Of a DNA stretch of 64,000 bases, positions 5,710-14,261 are shown one piece after another (position 1 is the first letter of the stretch; each line of letters begins with the position of its first letter). The position numbers were made by a program, and so were the translations under genes. The stretch is from contig JACRPM010000003.1 in NCBI GenBank assembly GCA_016223205.1, positions 1 through 64,000 on the forward strand, in the 5' to 3' direction. The notes beneath the pieces were generated by a model. It searched no databases. It was not told where the DNA came from and worked only from the letters and a program-made list of their open reading frames with translations. This DNA is from Candidatus Saganbacteria bacterium (GTDB lineage: Bacteria; Margulisbacteria; WOR-1; XYC2-FULL-46-14; WPAF01).

Positions 5710-7233
5710 TTGGAAAAATTGTCCCCCCAGGCCCTTACTGTCTTGAAAAAGCGCTATCTGCTCAAGGACAAGAAGGGGCGGCTCAACGAAACCCCCCACC
5801 AGCTCTTTTCCCGCGTGGCGCGGGCCCTCGCTCCTGAAGACAAAAACCAAGAAAAGAAATTCCTGGAGATCATGGCTAACCTCGATTTTTTACCCAATTC
5901 CCCCACCCTCATGAACGCCGGCGCTTCCCTGGGGCAACTGGCGGCTTGCTTTGTCCTGCCGGTCGAGGATTCGCTTACTTCCATTTTCGACACTCTCAAA
6001 TTCACGGCGCTCATCCAGCAGTCGGGGGGCGGCACCGGCTTTTCGTTCTCGAAATTGAGGCCCCGGGGAGATGTGGTGCAGAGCACCCACGGGGTGGCTT
6101 CGGGACCGGTCTCTTTTATCCACATCTTTAATTCCTCCACCGATGTGGTCAAGCAGGGAGGGCGGCGGCGGGGGGCCAATATGGGAATCCTTTCGGTGGA
6201 CCACCCCGATATTTTGGAATTTATCGAAGCCAAAAAGAACGGAGAGGTGATCGGCAATTTCAACCTTTCGGTTTCGGTTACCGACCAGTTCATGCGCGCG
6301 GCGCAGAAGGGCGAAAAATACAAGCTCATCCATCCCCGCACCGAACAGGCCATAGGCCAGCTCTCCGCCCGCAAGGTCTTCGACCTGATAGCGGAATCGG
6401 CCTGGAAGACCGGCGATCCGGGGCTCCTTTTCATCAACGAGATCAACCGCCGCAATCCCACTCCCAAGGCGGGGAAATTGGAAGCCACCAATCCCTGCGG
6501 GGAAGTTCCGCTTTTAGCTTTTGAATCCTGCAACCTGGGCTCCATCAATTTAAAACACATGCTCAACGGCAAACAGATCGATTGGGAAAGACTGGCCCGG
6601 GTGGTTAAGATCTCGGTGGATATATTGGACGCCATCATCGATGTCACCAAGTTCCCCCTCCCCCAGATCGCCCAGGCCACGCTCAACAACCGCAAGATCG
6701 GGCTGGGAGTGATGGGATTCGCGGACCTTTTGATAAAAATGGGAATCCCTTACAACTCTGAAGAAGCGCTCAATCTTGGCGAGGCGCTCATCAGCTTTAT
6801 CGAAGAAGAAGGTCACGCCCGTTCTCAATTTCTCGGCCGCCAAAAAGGCAGCTTCCCCAATTTCCAGGGAAGCATTTGGCAGAAAAAGGGCTATTCCCAT
6901 ATGCGCAACGCCACGGTCACCACTATCGCCCCCACCGGGACGCTGTCGCTCATCGCGGATTGCTCGTCCGGCATCGAGCCGATCAAAAAAGTCCTGAGCG
7001 GGATCGCTCCCGAATGGCACGTCCGGATGCAGGCGGCTTTCCAAAAATTCACCGACAACGCCGTTTCCAAGACGGTGAACCTGCCTTTTGAAGCCAAGGT
7101 CGAGGATGTCAGGAAGGTGTTCTGGCTGGCCTATGATCTTAAATGCAAAGGCATCACGGTCTATCGGGACCGCAGCAAAAAGGAGCAGGTGCTCTACACC
7201 GAGGATATCGGGGAGCAGTGCTGCGCTCTGTAA
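5710..7233 (+). CDS. nrdJ: Adenosylcobalamin-dependent ribonucleotide reductase (class II)
   Basis: This 507-residue enzyme makes deoxyribonucleotides using a B12-generated thiyl radical and needs no oxygen. Recognisable are LPNSPTLMNAG, the redox cysteine in LAACFVLP, the double glycine run QQSGGGTGFSFSKLRP, the radical cysteine in NPCGE, its partner in FESCNLGSINL, and APTGTLSLIADCSSGIEP near the end. It is short for the family: there is no N-terminal ATP cone, and the usual C-terminal cysteine-rich tail is reduced to EQCCAL. Glutaredoxin and TrxB genes upstream could re-reduce it. The start is TTG with an AAGGGGG ribosome site 8-15 nt upstream. Confidence 0.93.
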   Translation: MEKLSPQALTVLKKRYLLKDKKGRLNETPHQLFSRVARALAPEDKNQEKKFLEIMANLDFLPNSPTLMNAGASLGQLAACFVLPVEDSLTSIFDTLKFTALIQQSGGGTGFSFSKLRPRGDVVQSTHGVASGPVSFIHIFNSSTDVVKQGGRRRGANMGILSVDHPDILEFIEAKKNGEVIGNFNLSVSVTDQFMRAAQKGEKYKLIHPRTEQAIGQLSARKVFDLIAESAWKTGDPGLLFINEINRRNPTPKAGKLEATNPCGEVPLLAFESCNLGSINLKHMLNGKQIDWERLARVVKISVDILDAIIDVTKFPLPQIAQATLNNRKIGLGVMGFADLLIKMGIPYNSEEALNLGEALISFIEEEGHARSQFLGRQKGSFPNFQGSIWQKKGYSHMRNATVTTIAPTGTLSLIADCSSGIEPIKKVLSGIAPEWHVRMQAAFQKFTDNAVSKTVNLPFEAKVEDVRKVFWLAYDLKCKGITVYRDRSKKEQVLYTEDIGEQCCAL

Positions 7234-7239
7234 TCACTA

Positions 7240-7893
7240 GTGAATAAAAGGCTCGGCCGGATCGTTGAACTCCTGAAAAAAGAATATCCGCACGCCCGGA
7301 TCGCTTTAAATTATAAGACCCCCCTGGACCTTTTAGCGGCCACTATACTGTCCGCCCAGTGTACCGATAAAAAGGTGAACCAGGTAACGGAAGAGCTTTA
7401 TAAAAAATACAAGACCGCCCGGGACTATGCCAAAGCCAACCGGGCCAAATTCGAGCAGGAAGTCCGCTCTACCGGCTTTTTCCGTAACAAGACCAAAAGC
7501 ATTCTGGGAGCGGCTAAAATGCTGGTCGATAAATATCACGGCCAAGTGCCCGATAATATGGAGGAACTATTGACCCTGCCCGGGGTAGCCCGCAAGACCG
7601 CCACAGTGATCTTGTTCAACGCCTTCCATAAGATAGAGGGGGTAACGGTTGATACTCACGTGATCCGTTTGTCCGGACGACTGGGGCTATCCCAGAATCT
7701 TGATCCCAAGAAGATCGAGCAAGACCTGATGGCGGAACTCCCCCGTCCTATTTGGGGAAAGTTTGCTTATTGGATGATCGAGCACGGCCGCAAGGTCTGC
7801 ATCGCCAAAAAGCCGCTGTGCCCGGGCTGTGTGGTCAGCCGTTATTGCCCTTCCTATCCCCATTTCATGAAGATATTCTATATGGTAAAATAG
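7240..7893 (+). CDS. nth: Endonuclease III
   Basis: This 217-residue DNA glycosylase/AP lyase removes oxidised pyrimidines in base excision repair. It has the helix-hairpin-helix LPGVARKTATVILF with the catalytic lysine near residue 120, the catalytic aspartate in VDTHVIRLSGRLGL near 138, and the C-terminal [4Fe-4S] ligand set CIAKKPLCPGCVVSRYC near residues 187-203. Length is typical. The GTG start lies 6 nt after the nrdJ stop, so it belongs to the same run. Confidence 0.95.
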   Translation: MNKRLGRIVELLKKEYPHARIALNYKTPLDLLAATILSAQCTDKKVNQVTEELYKKYKTARDYAKANRAKFEQEVRSTGFFRNKTKSILGAAKMLVDKYHGQVPDNMEELLTLPGVARKTATVILFNAFHKIEGVTVDTHVIRLSGRLGLSQNLDPKKIEQDLMAELPRPIWGKFAYWMIEHGRKVCIAKKPLCPGCVVSRYCPSYPHFMKIFYMVK

Positions 7894-7897
7894 CTCC

Positions 7898-8578
7898 ATG
7901 CCAAACCTCGGCCCGCGATACGATTTTCATACTCACTCCATCTTCAGCGATGGGATGCTGCTGCCGGCGGCGCTGATAAGGGAAGCCGAGGTCAGAGGCC
8001 ACGCCGCTCTGGGGATCGCCGACCATATCGATGCCAGCAATATAGAGGAAGTGGTCAAAGCCCTCACTCATTTTGCCAAAGAGATGAAGGGTAAATTGCC
8101 GCTTAAATTCTTCCCGGGAGTGGAAGTCAGCTATGTTATGCCGGAATACATCATTGAATATTGCAAGAAAGCCCGAAAACTGGGGGCCAAGTATATAGTT
8201 GTCCACGGCGAATCGCCGGTGGAGTCCGTCTATCCCGGCACCAACCACGCCGCCGTATCCCAAAAAGGCCTGGTGGACATCCTAGCCCATCCGGGAAATA
8301 TCACGGAAGAAGACGCCCGGCTGGCCGCACAGAACGGGATTTTCCTGGAGTTGACTTCCCGAAAAGGCCATCGGGAGGGGAATCGCCATGTGGCAGAGGT
8401 CGCCCGAAAGACCGGGGCTAAACTGATCGTGGATACCGACAGCCATGTGGATTCCGACCTGATGACCCAGGAGCAGGCCTATGCTTTGGCGAAAGAAGCC
8501 GGATTGAACGACGAAGAGGCCCTAACCGCGGTTTCTAAAAACCCTTTGGAGCTTATTGCTCGAATCGAATCTCGATAG
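7898..8578 (+). CDS. PHP-domain phosphoesterase (histidinol-phosphatase-like)
   Basis: This 226-residue protein is a PHP-domain metal-dependent phosphoesterase. Metal-binding motifs are YDFHTHSIFSDG at residue 8, IADHID near 40, the glutamate in PGVEVSY, VVHGES, DILAHPGN and the late DTDSHVD. Such proteins are often annotated as histidinol-phosphatase-related. Its 3' end overlaps the convergent hisD by 26 bp, which is suggestive, but no enzymatic specificity is proven. A TAAAAT box lies 6 nt before the ATG, so it might also be expressed from its own leaderless promoter. Confidence 0.85.
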   Translation: MPNLGPRYDFHTHSIFSDGMLLPAALIREAEVRGHAALGIADHIDASNIEEVVKALTHFAKEMKGKLPLKFFPGVEVSYVMPEYIIEYCKKARKLGAKYIVVHGESPVESVYPGTNHAAVSQKGLVDILAHPGNITEEDARLAAQNGIFLELTSRKGHREGNRHVAEVARKTGAKLIVDTDSHVDSDLMTQEQAYALAKEAGLNDEEALTAVSKNPLELIARIESR

Positions 8579-9827
8579 AGCGGGCGTGGGCGTCGAGCCC
8601 TTCCACCTTGGCCATAACTTCCGCCGCCTCTCTTATCTTTTGCAGGGCCGGCTTGGTATAGCCCACAATGCTCTGGTACTTGATGAAGTCATAAACTCCC
8701 AGAGGAGAAGAGAACCTGGCGGCGCCGAAGGTCGGCAGCACATGATTAGGACCGGCGGCGTAATCGCCCACCGCCACCGGTGAATAAGGTCCCATAAAGA
8801 CCGCCCCGGCATTTGTGACCTTCTCCAAGATCCTTTGCGGATTGGAGGCTAAGATTTCCAGATGTTCGGGCGCGAATTCGTTCACGATCTCCACGCCTTC
8901 TTTAAGGTCGCGAACCAAAAGGATTGCTCCACCCTCACCCAAAGAGGTCTCGATTATTTCCTTCCGGCTCAACTTGCCTTTTTGTTTCTCGATCTGCTTC
9001 ACTACCTCTTCTGCCAGTTTACGGGAATCAGTTACCAGTACCGCCGAGGATTCGGGATCGTGCTCGGCCTGGGAAAGCATGTCCGCCGCGATAAATTCGG
9101 CTTCGGCATCGGCATCGGCAAGGATCATCACATCCGACGGCCCGGCCAAACTTTCGATGCCCACCACCCCAAAAAGGAATTTCTTGGCCAGCGCCACATA
9201 GACATTACCCGGCCCCACGATCTTGTCCACTTTGGGGATGGATTCGGAGCCAAACGCCAAAGCGGCGATCGCTTGGGCGCCGCCCACCTGGTAGATCTCG
9301 CCGATCCCCACCTCCGCCGCCGCCACCAGGATGGCGGGATGGATGGGAGGGGGAGAGACCATGACGATCTTTTTAACCCCGGCTACCTTGGCAGGGATGG
9401 CGTTCATTAAAACGGTCGAAGGATAAGCCGCGCGCCCGCCCGGGACATAGATACCTACTTTCTCGATCGGGATCACCCGCAGGCCCAAAAGCGCGTCGTT
9501 GGGCAGGGTCTCGAACCATTCTTCGGTCCTTTGTTTTTGGTGGAAAGCCGTGAGGTTGGCGATCGTGGTCTTTAACGCCGAAAGGAAATCGGCTTCCACT
9601 TCCCGGTAAGCGGCTTGGACCTCTTCCGCGTTAACCCTGAAGCTCTCGATCTTAACTTTGTCGTACTTTAGGGTAAGCTCGCGCAGGGCGGCGTCGCCGT
9701 TTGCGGCCACCGCGCCGATCATCTCTTTAACCCTGGCCTCTTTTTCGGGATCGAACGAAACCGACCGGCGCTTAAGCAGCCGCTGGAGCTCTTCTTTGAC
9801 CTTTTCTTTTTCTGTTATCTTAAGCAT
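8553..9827 (-). CDS. hisD: Histidinol dehydrogenase
   Basis: HisD catalyses the last two steps of histidine synthesis, oxidising histidinol to histidine with NAD+ and Zn2+. The 424-residue protein has the family segments VPGGRAAYPSTVLMNAIPAKVAGV near residue 130 (read in parts), GPGNVYVALAKKFLFG, AGPSDVMILAD, the zinc-site LSQAEHDPESSAVL and FAPEHLEIL, and a C-terminal AGPNHVLPT. Length is normal. It overlaps the upstream sugar nucleotidyltransferase by 8 nt, so histidine and surface-sugar genes share a transcript. hisC lies 52 kb away in this window; the other his genes are not here. Confidence 0.96.
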   Translation of the reverse strand: MLKITEKEKVKEELQRLLKRRSVSFDPEKEARVKEMIGAVAANGDAALRELTLKYDKVKIESFRVNAEEVQAAYREVEADFLSALKTTIANLTAFHQKQRTEEWFETLPNDALLGLRVIPIEKVGIYVPGGRAAYPSTVLMNAIPAKVAGVKKIVMVSPPPIHPAILVAAAEVGIGEIYQVGGAQAIAALAFGSESIPKVDKIVGPGNVYVALAKKFLFGVVGIESLAGPSDVMILADADAEAEFIAADMLSQAEHDPESSAVLVTDSRKLAEEVVKQIEKQKGKLSRKEIIETSLGEGGAILLVRDLKEGVEIVNEFAPEHLEILASNPQRILEKVTNAGAVFMGPYSPVAVGDYAAGPNHVLPTFGAARFSSPLGVYDFIKYQSIVGYTKPALQKIREAAEVMAKVEGLDAHARSIEIRFEQ

Positions 9828-10890
9828 ACATGGTGGTCCCTTTGGTGATGATGGTCCGATCCGCCAGGATGGCGCCGTCCAAGCGGGCCCCCTCCTCGAT
9901 GCGGCAATCGAACCCGATTATACACCCCTTTAGCCGGGCGCCGCGGCCTATCGCGGTCCCCGCCCAGACGATCGAATTGGCGATCTCGCTTCCTGCCCCG
10001 ACCCTTACCCGGTCTCCCAAAACCGAATATTCTCTTATCAAGGCGTTCTCTTCTATCTCGGCGTTCGCGCCGATCAGCCCCGGCCCGAACAATTTGGCGG
10101 TCTTATGGATCTCGGCGTTCTCCGCCACCCACAACCCTCCCGCTTCCCGCCGTCCGTATAATCTGACCGGGACCTCGCCCCGCAAGATGGCCTCATGGGC
10201 CTGGCGGTATTTCTGCGGGTTGCCGATATCGATCCAGTAGCGGCTGGTCTCATAGCCGTAGATCGGAGCGTTGTCCCGCAACAGCCGGGGGAACAGGTCC
10301 CGCTCGAACATATAGGGAGTATTATAAGGCACATCGCGGAAGATCTTAGGATCGAGGATGTAGAGGCCGGCGTTGATGTTCTTGCGCTGAACGCCTTCGA
10401 CCCTCTCCCAGCTGGGCTTTTCGATGAATTCGCGGACCCGGTGGTCGGGATCGGTGAGCACCAATCCATAAGAGGTGGGATCATCGACCGCCGTAAGCGT
10501 AATGGTCACCAGCGCTTTTTTCTTTTTGTGAAAGGCCAATATCTCCGAAATATTGAGGTCGGCGATCACATCGCCGTTAAATACCAAGAGCGGCCCTTCA
10601 TCGAAGAACTTTTCGGCGTTCTTCACCGCCCCCGCGGTCCCCAGGGGGGTTTTTTCGATAGAATAATCCAGCTTCACGTTCAGTTTCTCGTCGGCTTCCA
10701 GTATCTTTTTTATTTCGTCCGAAAGATAATGCAGGTTCAATATCACTTCGTTGATGCCGTGTTTGTGAAGCATCTCGATCTGGTGCGCCACCAGCGGCCG
10801 GTTGGCCAAAGGGACGATGGGTTTGGGGGTGTTGTAGGTCAAGGGTCTAAGCCGCGTCCCCAATCCCCCGGCAATGATGATGGCCTTCAT
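9820..10890 (-). CDS. Sugar-phosphate nucleotidyltransferase with left-handed beta-helix
   Basis: This 356-residue enzyme activates a sugar phosphate to an NDP-sugar. The N-terminal domain has the signature GGLGTRLRPLTYNTPKP (residues 8-24), the substrate loop FNGDVIADLNI near 108, and the metal aspartate in YWIDIGNPQKY near 217. The last 100 residues contain hexapeptide repeats (AEIHKTAKLFGPGLIGANAE onward) forming a left-handed beta-helix, as in GDP-mannose or glucose-1-phosphate enzymes. The nucleotide and sugar cannot be fixed from sequence. The neighbouring phosphomannose/phosphoglucose isomerase favours mannose or glucose chemistry. It overlaps both neighbours by 4-8 nt. Confidence 0.88.
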   Translation of the reverse strand: MKAIIIAGGLGTRLRPLTYNTPKPIVPLANRPLVAHQIEMLHKHGINEVILNLHYLSDEIKKILEADEKLNVKLDYSIEKTPLGTAGAVKNAEKFFDEGPLLVFNGDVIADLNISEILAFHKKKKALVTITLTAVDDPTSYGLVLTDPDHRVREFIEKPSWERVEGVQRKNINAGLYILDPKIFRDVPYNTPYMFERDLFPRLLRDNAPIYGYETSRYWIDIGNPQKYRQAHEAILRGEVPVRLYGRREAGGLWVAENAEIHKTAKLFGPGLIGANAEIEENALIREYSVLGDRVRVGAGSEIANSIVWAGTAIGRGARLKGCIIGFDCRIEEGARLDGAILADRTIITKGTTMYA

Positions 10891-11903
10891 CTGGCCATTT
10901 CCTTTTTAAGGCGGGTGATGATGTCCACCGGAGTGGGATCGATCCCGGCTTGGAGCGCGCAATAAACGCTTAAGAGGTCGCCGAAATAGATCAGGGAGAA
11001 AAGCCGGCTCATACGGGTTTTGCCGCGCGAATTGATCTCAAAAAATCCGCCCAAACCCGCTCCCAGGAGCGATTTGGTGATGTCCATGCGTTTTTTAATG
11101 CGGATATGGTCATCCTCATCGCGCAAAATTATACTGGAAAAGTTATGGGCGCCTCGCTTGAGCCGGGCCAGGTTCACGATCTCATTATGGTTGAGCTCCG
11201 GGAAAAGCAAAAGGTGGGCGGACATTTTGCTGTTCTCGTTGAACTGGCATTTGAGCCGCAATCCGGCCGAAGCGGTGGTGTTGGTCGAGGCAAAAATAAG
11301 GGGAAGCTTGCCGTTAAGCTTTTTGGCCAGCTGTTTTAAAGGATGGACGCGTTCGTCCCGCTCCGGCCCCCATTCTTCCCGTAATATTTTTAAGGTGGCG
11401 GCGGCATCATTGATCGAAGCTTTCAAGTCCCGCAAAGCGCCGATCCTCTCCAATATCTTGAGGATGGGAACACAAAGATAAGCCAGGGCGGAGCGCGGCT
11501 GGAATCCCTTTTTGGCGTCGATGATCGGATAATTCCTTTCTTCCGCCAGCTCCTTGAGCTTGCCTCCCGAAGTTACGGCGATGACCGGCAGGTGCCGCTT
11601 GCCCGCCTCTTTCACGCAAGAGAGCACCTCTTCGGTGTTGCCGGAGTAGCTGACCGCGATCAATAGGTCTTTTTCCCCCGCAAAGCCGGGGAGCGTATAG
11701 CCGCGCAAGGTTATGATCGGCACCTCCGAGGTGAGGTCGGATGCCACATCGCCGCCGATGGCCGAGCCCCCCAAACCCGCGATCAGGACTATTCCCGGAC
11801 GTTTGATATTCTTGGGGGCGAACATCTCCGATAAAGTTTCGGCTTCGAGGAGCTGGGCTCCCAGATCGGCCGCCACCCCCAGCATATTCTCCTTATCGAT
11901 CAT
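10887..11903 (-). CDS. Bifunctional phosphoglucose/phosphomannose isomerase
   Basis: This 338-residue SIS-domain protein matches the small bifunctional isomerases that interconvert fructose-6-phosphate with glucose- or mannose-6-phosphate. Sugar-phosphate loops are GLGGSAIGGDVASDL near residue 43 and AVSYSGNTEEVLS near 83. The C-terminal half carries the pgi_pmi signature ELNHNEI near residue 237 with the catalytic glutamate and histidine. It is flanked by the sugar nucleotidyltransferase (4 nt overlap) and the protease gene (4 nt overlap). A role in supplying sugar nucleotides for surface polysaccharide is inferred. Confidence 0.88.
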   Translation of the reverse strand: MIDKENMLGVAADLGAQLLEAETLSEMFAPKNIKRPGIVLIAGLGGSAIGGDVASDLTSEVPIITLRGYTLPGFAGEKDLLIAVSYSGNTEEVLSCVKEAGKRHLPVIAVTSGGKLKELAEERNYPIIDAKKGFQPRSALAYLCVPILKILERIGALRDLKASINDAAATLKILREEWGPERDERVHPLKQLAKKLNGKLPLIFASTNTTASAGLRLKCQFNENSKMSAHLLLFPELNHNEIVNLARLKRGAHNFSSIILRDEDDHIRIKKRMDITKSLLGAGLGGFFEINSRGKTRMSRLFSLIYFGDLLSVYCALQAGIDPTPVDIITRLKKEMAR

Positions 11904-13087
11904 GTCTTGATCTGGCTCCGGATCAATTCGATGGCGCGGTCGAGCTGGGCGTCGTGCTGTACTCCTTCCACCACAGGAACCTCCATCTCGGCTTCGGCTT
12001 CCTTGGTGGGCAGCTCCACTAACACATCGGGTTGGATGCCCTTCTTGCTGATATCGGTGCCGTTGGGGGTGAGATATTTGGCGATGGTCAGGAGAACCGC
12101 CGAATTGTCGGCCAGCACCCTTACGCTTTGCACCGAGGCCTTGCCGAAACTATGGGTGCCCACTATGGTCGCTATCTTATGGTCTTTTAACGCTCCGGCC
12201 AATATTTCGGAGGCGGAAGCGGAGGCTTCATTAATGAGCACCGCCATGGGTTGCCACCATAAGATCCGGCCACTGCTGTATTTGACCTCTTTCTGGCCCT
12301 CGCGGTCCACCGTCTGCACGATGATCCCCGAGCGGATGAACATACTGCCGATATCTATAGCGTTATCCAGAAGTCCCCCGCCGTTGCCGCGCAGGTCGAG
12401 TATCAATCCCTGGGCTCCCTTTTTGCGGGCATCCATGATGGCTTTTTCGATCTCCTGTGGGGCGTTCTGTTTTTCAAAAGTGGTCAGTTTGATGTAAGCG
12501 ATCTTGTCCGGCAGCATGTAGAATTCGGTGCTTTTAATACTGATGTTCTCTCGCTTGATGCTGTACTCTTTTGGCTCTTTGGCGCTCCCGCGCAGGACCA
12601 GCAACTTGACCTTGGTGCCCTGTTCCCCGCGGATCAAAGACACCGCTTCTTCGAGGCCCATGTCTTTGGTCGCTTGGTCCTCGATCTTCAATATTTTATC
12701 CTTGGCTTTTAGCCCCGCCTTAAAAGCCGGGGTCCCGGGAATGGGAGAGATCACCTGGAGCTGATTGTCCTTAATACCGATGTAGATGCCGATGCCGCTG
12801 TATTTGCCGCGCAGGCGGATGCGCATTTCCTTGTAAGAGGTGGGCTCCATGAAGCGGGTGTAGGGGTCATCCAGCGCGGTGAGCAGTCCCTTGATGGAAC
12901 CATAGACCAACTTTTTGTCATCCAGGTTCTTTTCCACATAATTGTTCTTGACCAGGGAGAGGACTTGCAGATAGATCTCCAATTTTCTCTCGAGTTCCCC
13001 CTGTGCCTTGACCTTCCCTACGATCATCCCCAGGGAAAACAAAATGATCAGGATCAACCCGCCGACTATCCACTTTTTATTTTTCAT
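11900..13087 (-). CDS. S41 family C-terminal processing protease (CtpA-like)
   Basis: This 395-residue periplasmic serine protease begins with an uncleaved-type signal segment (IVGGLILIILFSLGMIVG at residues 8-25). A PDZ domain spans about residues 95-180 (GIGIYIGIKD and PGTPAFKAGLKAKDKIL). The catalytic Ser/Lys dyad is visible as EASASASEILAGALKD near residue 290 and HSFGKASVQSV near residue 318. CtpA-type enzymes process secreted or envelope proteins and regulate murein hydrolases. The M23 peptidase gene 13 nt upstream in the same direction is a common partner. Confidence 0.93.
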   Translation of the reverse strand: MKNKKWIVGGLILIILFSLGMIVGKVKAQGELERKLEIYLQVLSLVKNNYVEKNLDDKKLVYGSIKGLLTALDDPYTRFMEPTSYKEMRIRLRGKYSGIGIYIGIKDNQLQVISPIPGTPAFKAGLKAKDKILKIEDQATKDMGLEEAVSLIRGEQGTKVKLLVLRGSAKEPKEYSIKRENISIKSTEFYMLPDKIAYIKLTTFEKQNAPQEIEKAIMDARKKGAQGLILDLRGNGGGLLDNAIDIGSMFIRSGIIVQTVDREGQKEVKYSSGRILWWQPMAVLINEASASASEILAGALKDHKIATIVGTHSFGKASVQSVRVLADNSAVLLTIAKYLTPNGTDISKKGIQPDVLVELPTKEAEAEMEVPVVEGVQHDAQLDRAIELIRSQIKT

Positions 13088-13100
13088 CCTTCATTTCCTC

Positions 13101-14225
13101 CTAAGGCAAATATCTCATGGGATCCTGGGGCCGGCCTTTGACGCGAACCTCAAAATGCAGATGCGGACCGGTGGAATAACCGGTGCTGCCCACCAGCCCA
13201 ATGATCTGTCCCTTGCTGATTTTAGCACCATTTTGGGCGTAAATGCGCGACATGTGCCCATAAACGGTGGTGATATTACCGCCATGGTCGATCACTACCG
13301 CCTTGCCGTAGCCGTCCCACCAGCCGGAAAATATCACTTCTCCGGAATCCGCCGAGCGGATGGGGTCCCCGTGGGGAGAGGCAATATCCATCCCGGTGTG
13401 GAGGTGCCGGCCTCCCCACATGGGATGCCGGCGATAGCCAAACCGGGAAGTTATCCTTCCTCTAATGGGCCAATCCAGCGCGCCGGTCCCGTGGGCATAG
13501 ACGCCCGTCTGCCGCCGTTCCGCCATTTTGGCTTGGATGACCCGTTCGAGTTCGGCGGAGGACCGCTCCAGCTCCTCGATCTTTTTTTCATAGTCGGCTC
13601 GCCGTTCTTTTAGTTCTTCATAGAGCTTTTTCTCTTGTTCGGCCTTCTCGGAGATGGTTTCCTTTTTGACCTTGATCTCCTGCGCCAGGTCTTTGATCTC
13701 CTCGGTAACTCTCACCAATTGGTTCTTTTGCACTTTGGTCTTCTGGTAAGCGCTGCCCAGGGTCTGGATCAGGCCGGTATCGCCTTCGATGATCTTGCCG
13801 AAAAAGTGCGAGCGGTTGATGAAATCCGACATACTGCGGGCCCCAAAAAGCAGGTCGAGGTAATTGACCGCGCTGCTTTTATAAACTTCGCGGATCCGTC
13901 TGCGCAGTCGGGAGGTTAGGGTGGCGAGGTCGCTTTCCGTCGCCCGGATCTCCACCGTCAGTTCATTGATCTGCCCTTCGTTCACTACGATCTTGGTTTG
14001 CGCTCTTTTAAGGTCCCGGGAGGCCTGTTTGAGTTCGGTTTTGACGGTGACTAGGTTAGAAAGGGACTCCTGCTCTTTTTTGCGGGTTTCTAGAAGTTTT
14101 ACCTTGCTTTGTTCAAGCTCTTCCTGGATTTTCTTGAGCCGTAGTTCTTCGTCGGAAGGTTGAGCGCCCAAGGCCGGCAGCGCGATCCAGGCTAACAGCA
14201 AGGAAATGGCCAGAAGGCGCTTCAT
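13101..14225 (-). CDS. EnvC/NlpD-like M23 peptidase with coiled coil
   Basis: This 374-residue exported protein has a signal peptide (LLAISLLLAWIALPALGA), a long coiled coil over roughly residues 25-230, and a C-terminal M23/LytM domain with HTGMDIASPHGDPI near residue 278 and the metal ligands in HLHFEVRVKG near 357. This is the layout of EnvC-type activators of cell-wall amidases or of active murein endopeptidases. The gene is followed by the CtpA-like protease, suggesting joint control of wall remodelling. Its promoter gives only 7 nt between the -10 box and the ATG. Confidence 0.92.
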   Translation of the reverse strand: MKRLLAISLLLAWIALPALGAQPSDEELRLKKIQEELEQSKVKLLETRKKEQESLSNLVTVKTELKQASRDLKRAQTKIVVNEGQINELTVEIRATESDLATLTSRLRRRIREVYKSSAVNYLDLLFGARSMSDFINRSHFFGKIIEGDTGLIQTLGSAYQKTKVQKNQLVRVTEEIKDLAQEIKVKKETISEKAEQEKKLYEELKERRADYEKKIEELERSSAELERVIQAKMAERRQTGVYAHGTGALDWPIRGRITSRFGYRRHPMWGGRHLHTGMDIASPHGDPIRSADSGEVIFSGWWDGYGKAVVIDHGGNITTVYGHMSRIYAQNGAKISKGQIIGLVGSTGYSTGPHLHFEVRVKGRPQDPMRYLP

Positions 14226-14232
14226 TTATATG

Positions 14233-14261
14233 ATTTTATCATGAGGCGGATCACTTTACAA
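14233..14261 (-). promoter_or_regulatory. Promoter of the M23 peptidase gene
   Basis: On the minus strand TTGTAA (14261-14256), a 17-bp spacer and TAAAAT (14238-14233) form a sigma-70 type promoter at the end of uvrC. Seven bases separate the -10 box from the ATG at 14225, which predicts a leaderless transcript. Confidence 0.6.

Noticed and set aside
5754-6695. 313-codon minus-strand frame over nrdJ
   Set aside because: A shadow of the NrdJ coding frame; composition is Ser/Arg-rich junk, and NrdJ motifs are unambiguous on the plus strand.
10195-10965. 256-codon plus-strand frame over the nucleotidyltransferase
   Set aside because: Antisense shadow; the minus-strand product has complete nucleotidyltransferase motifs.
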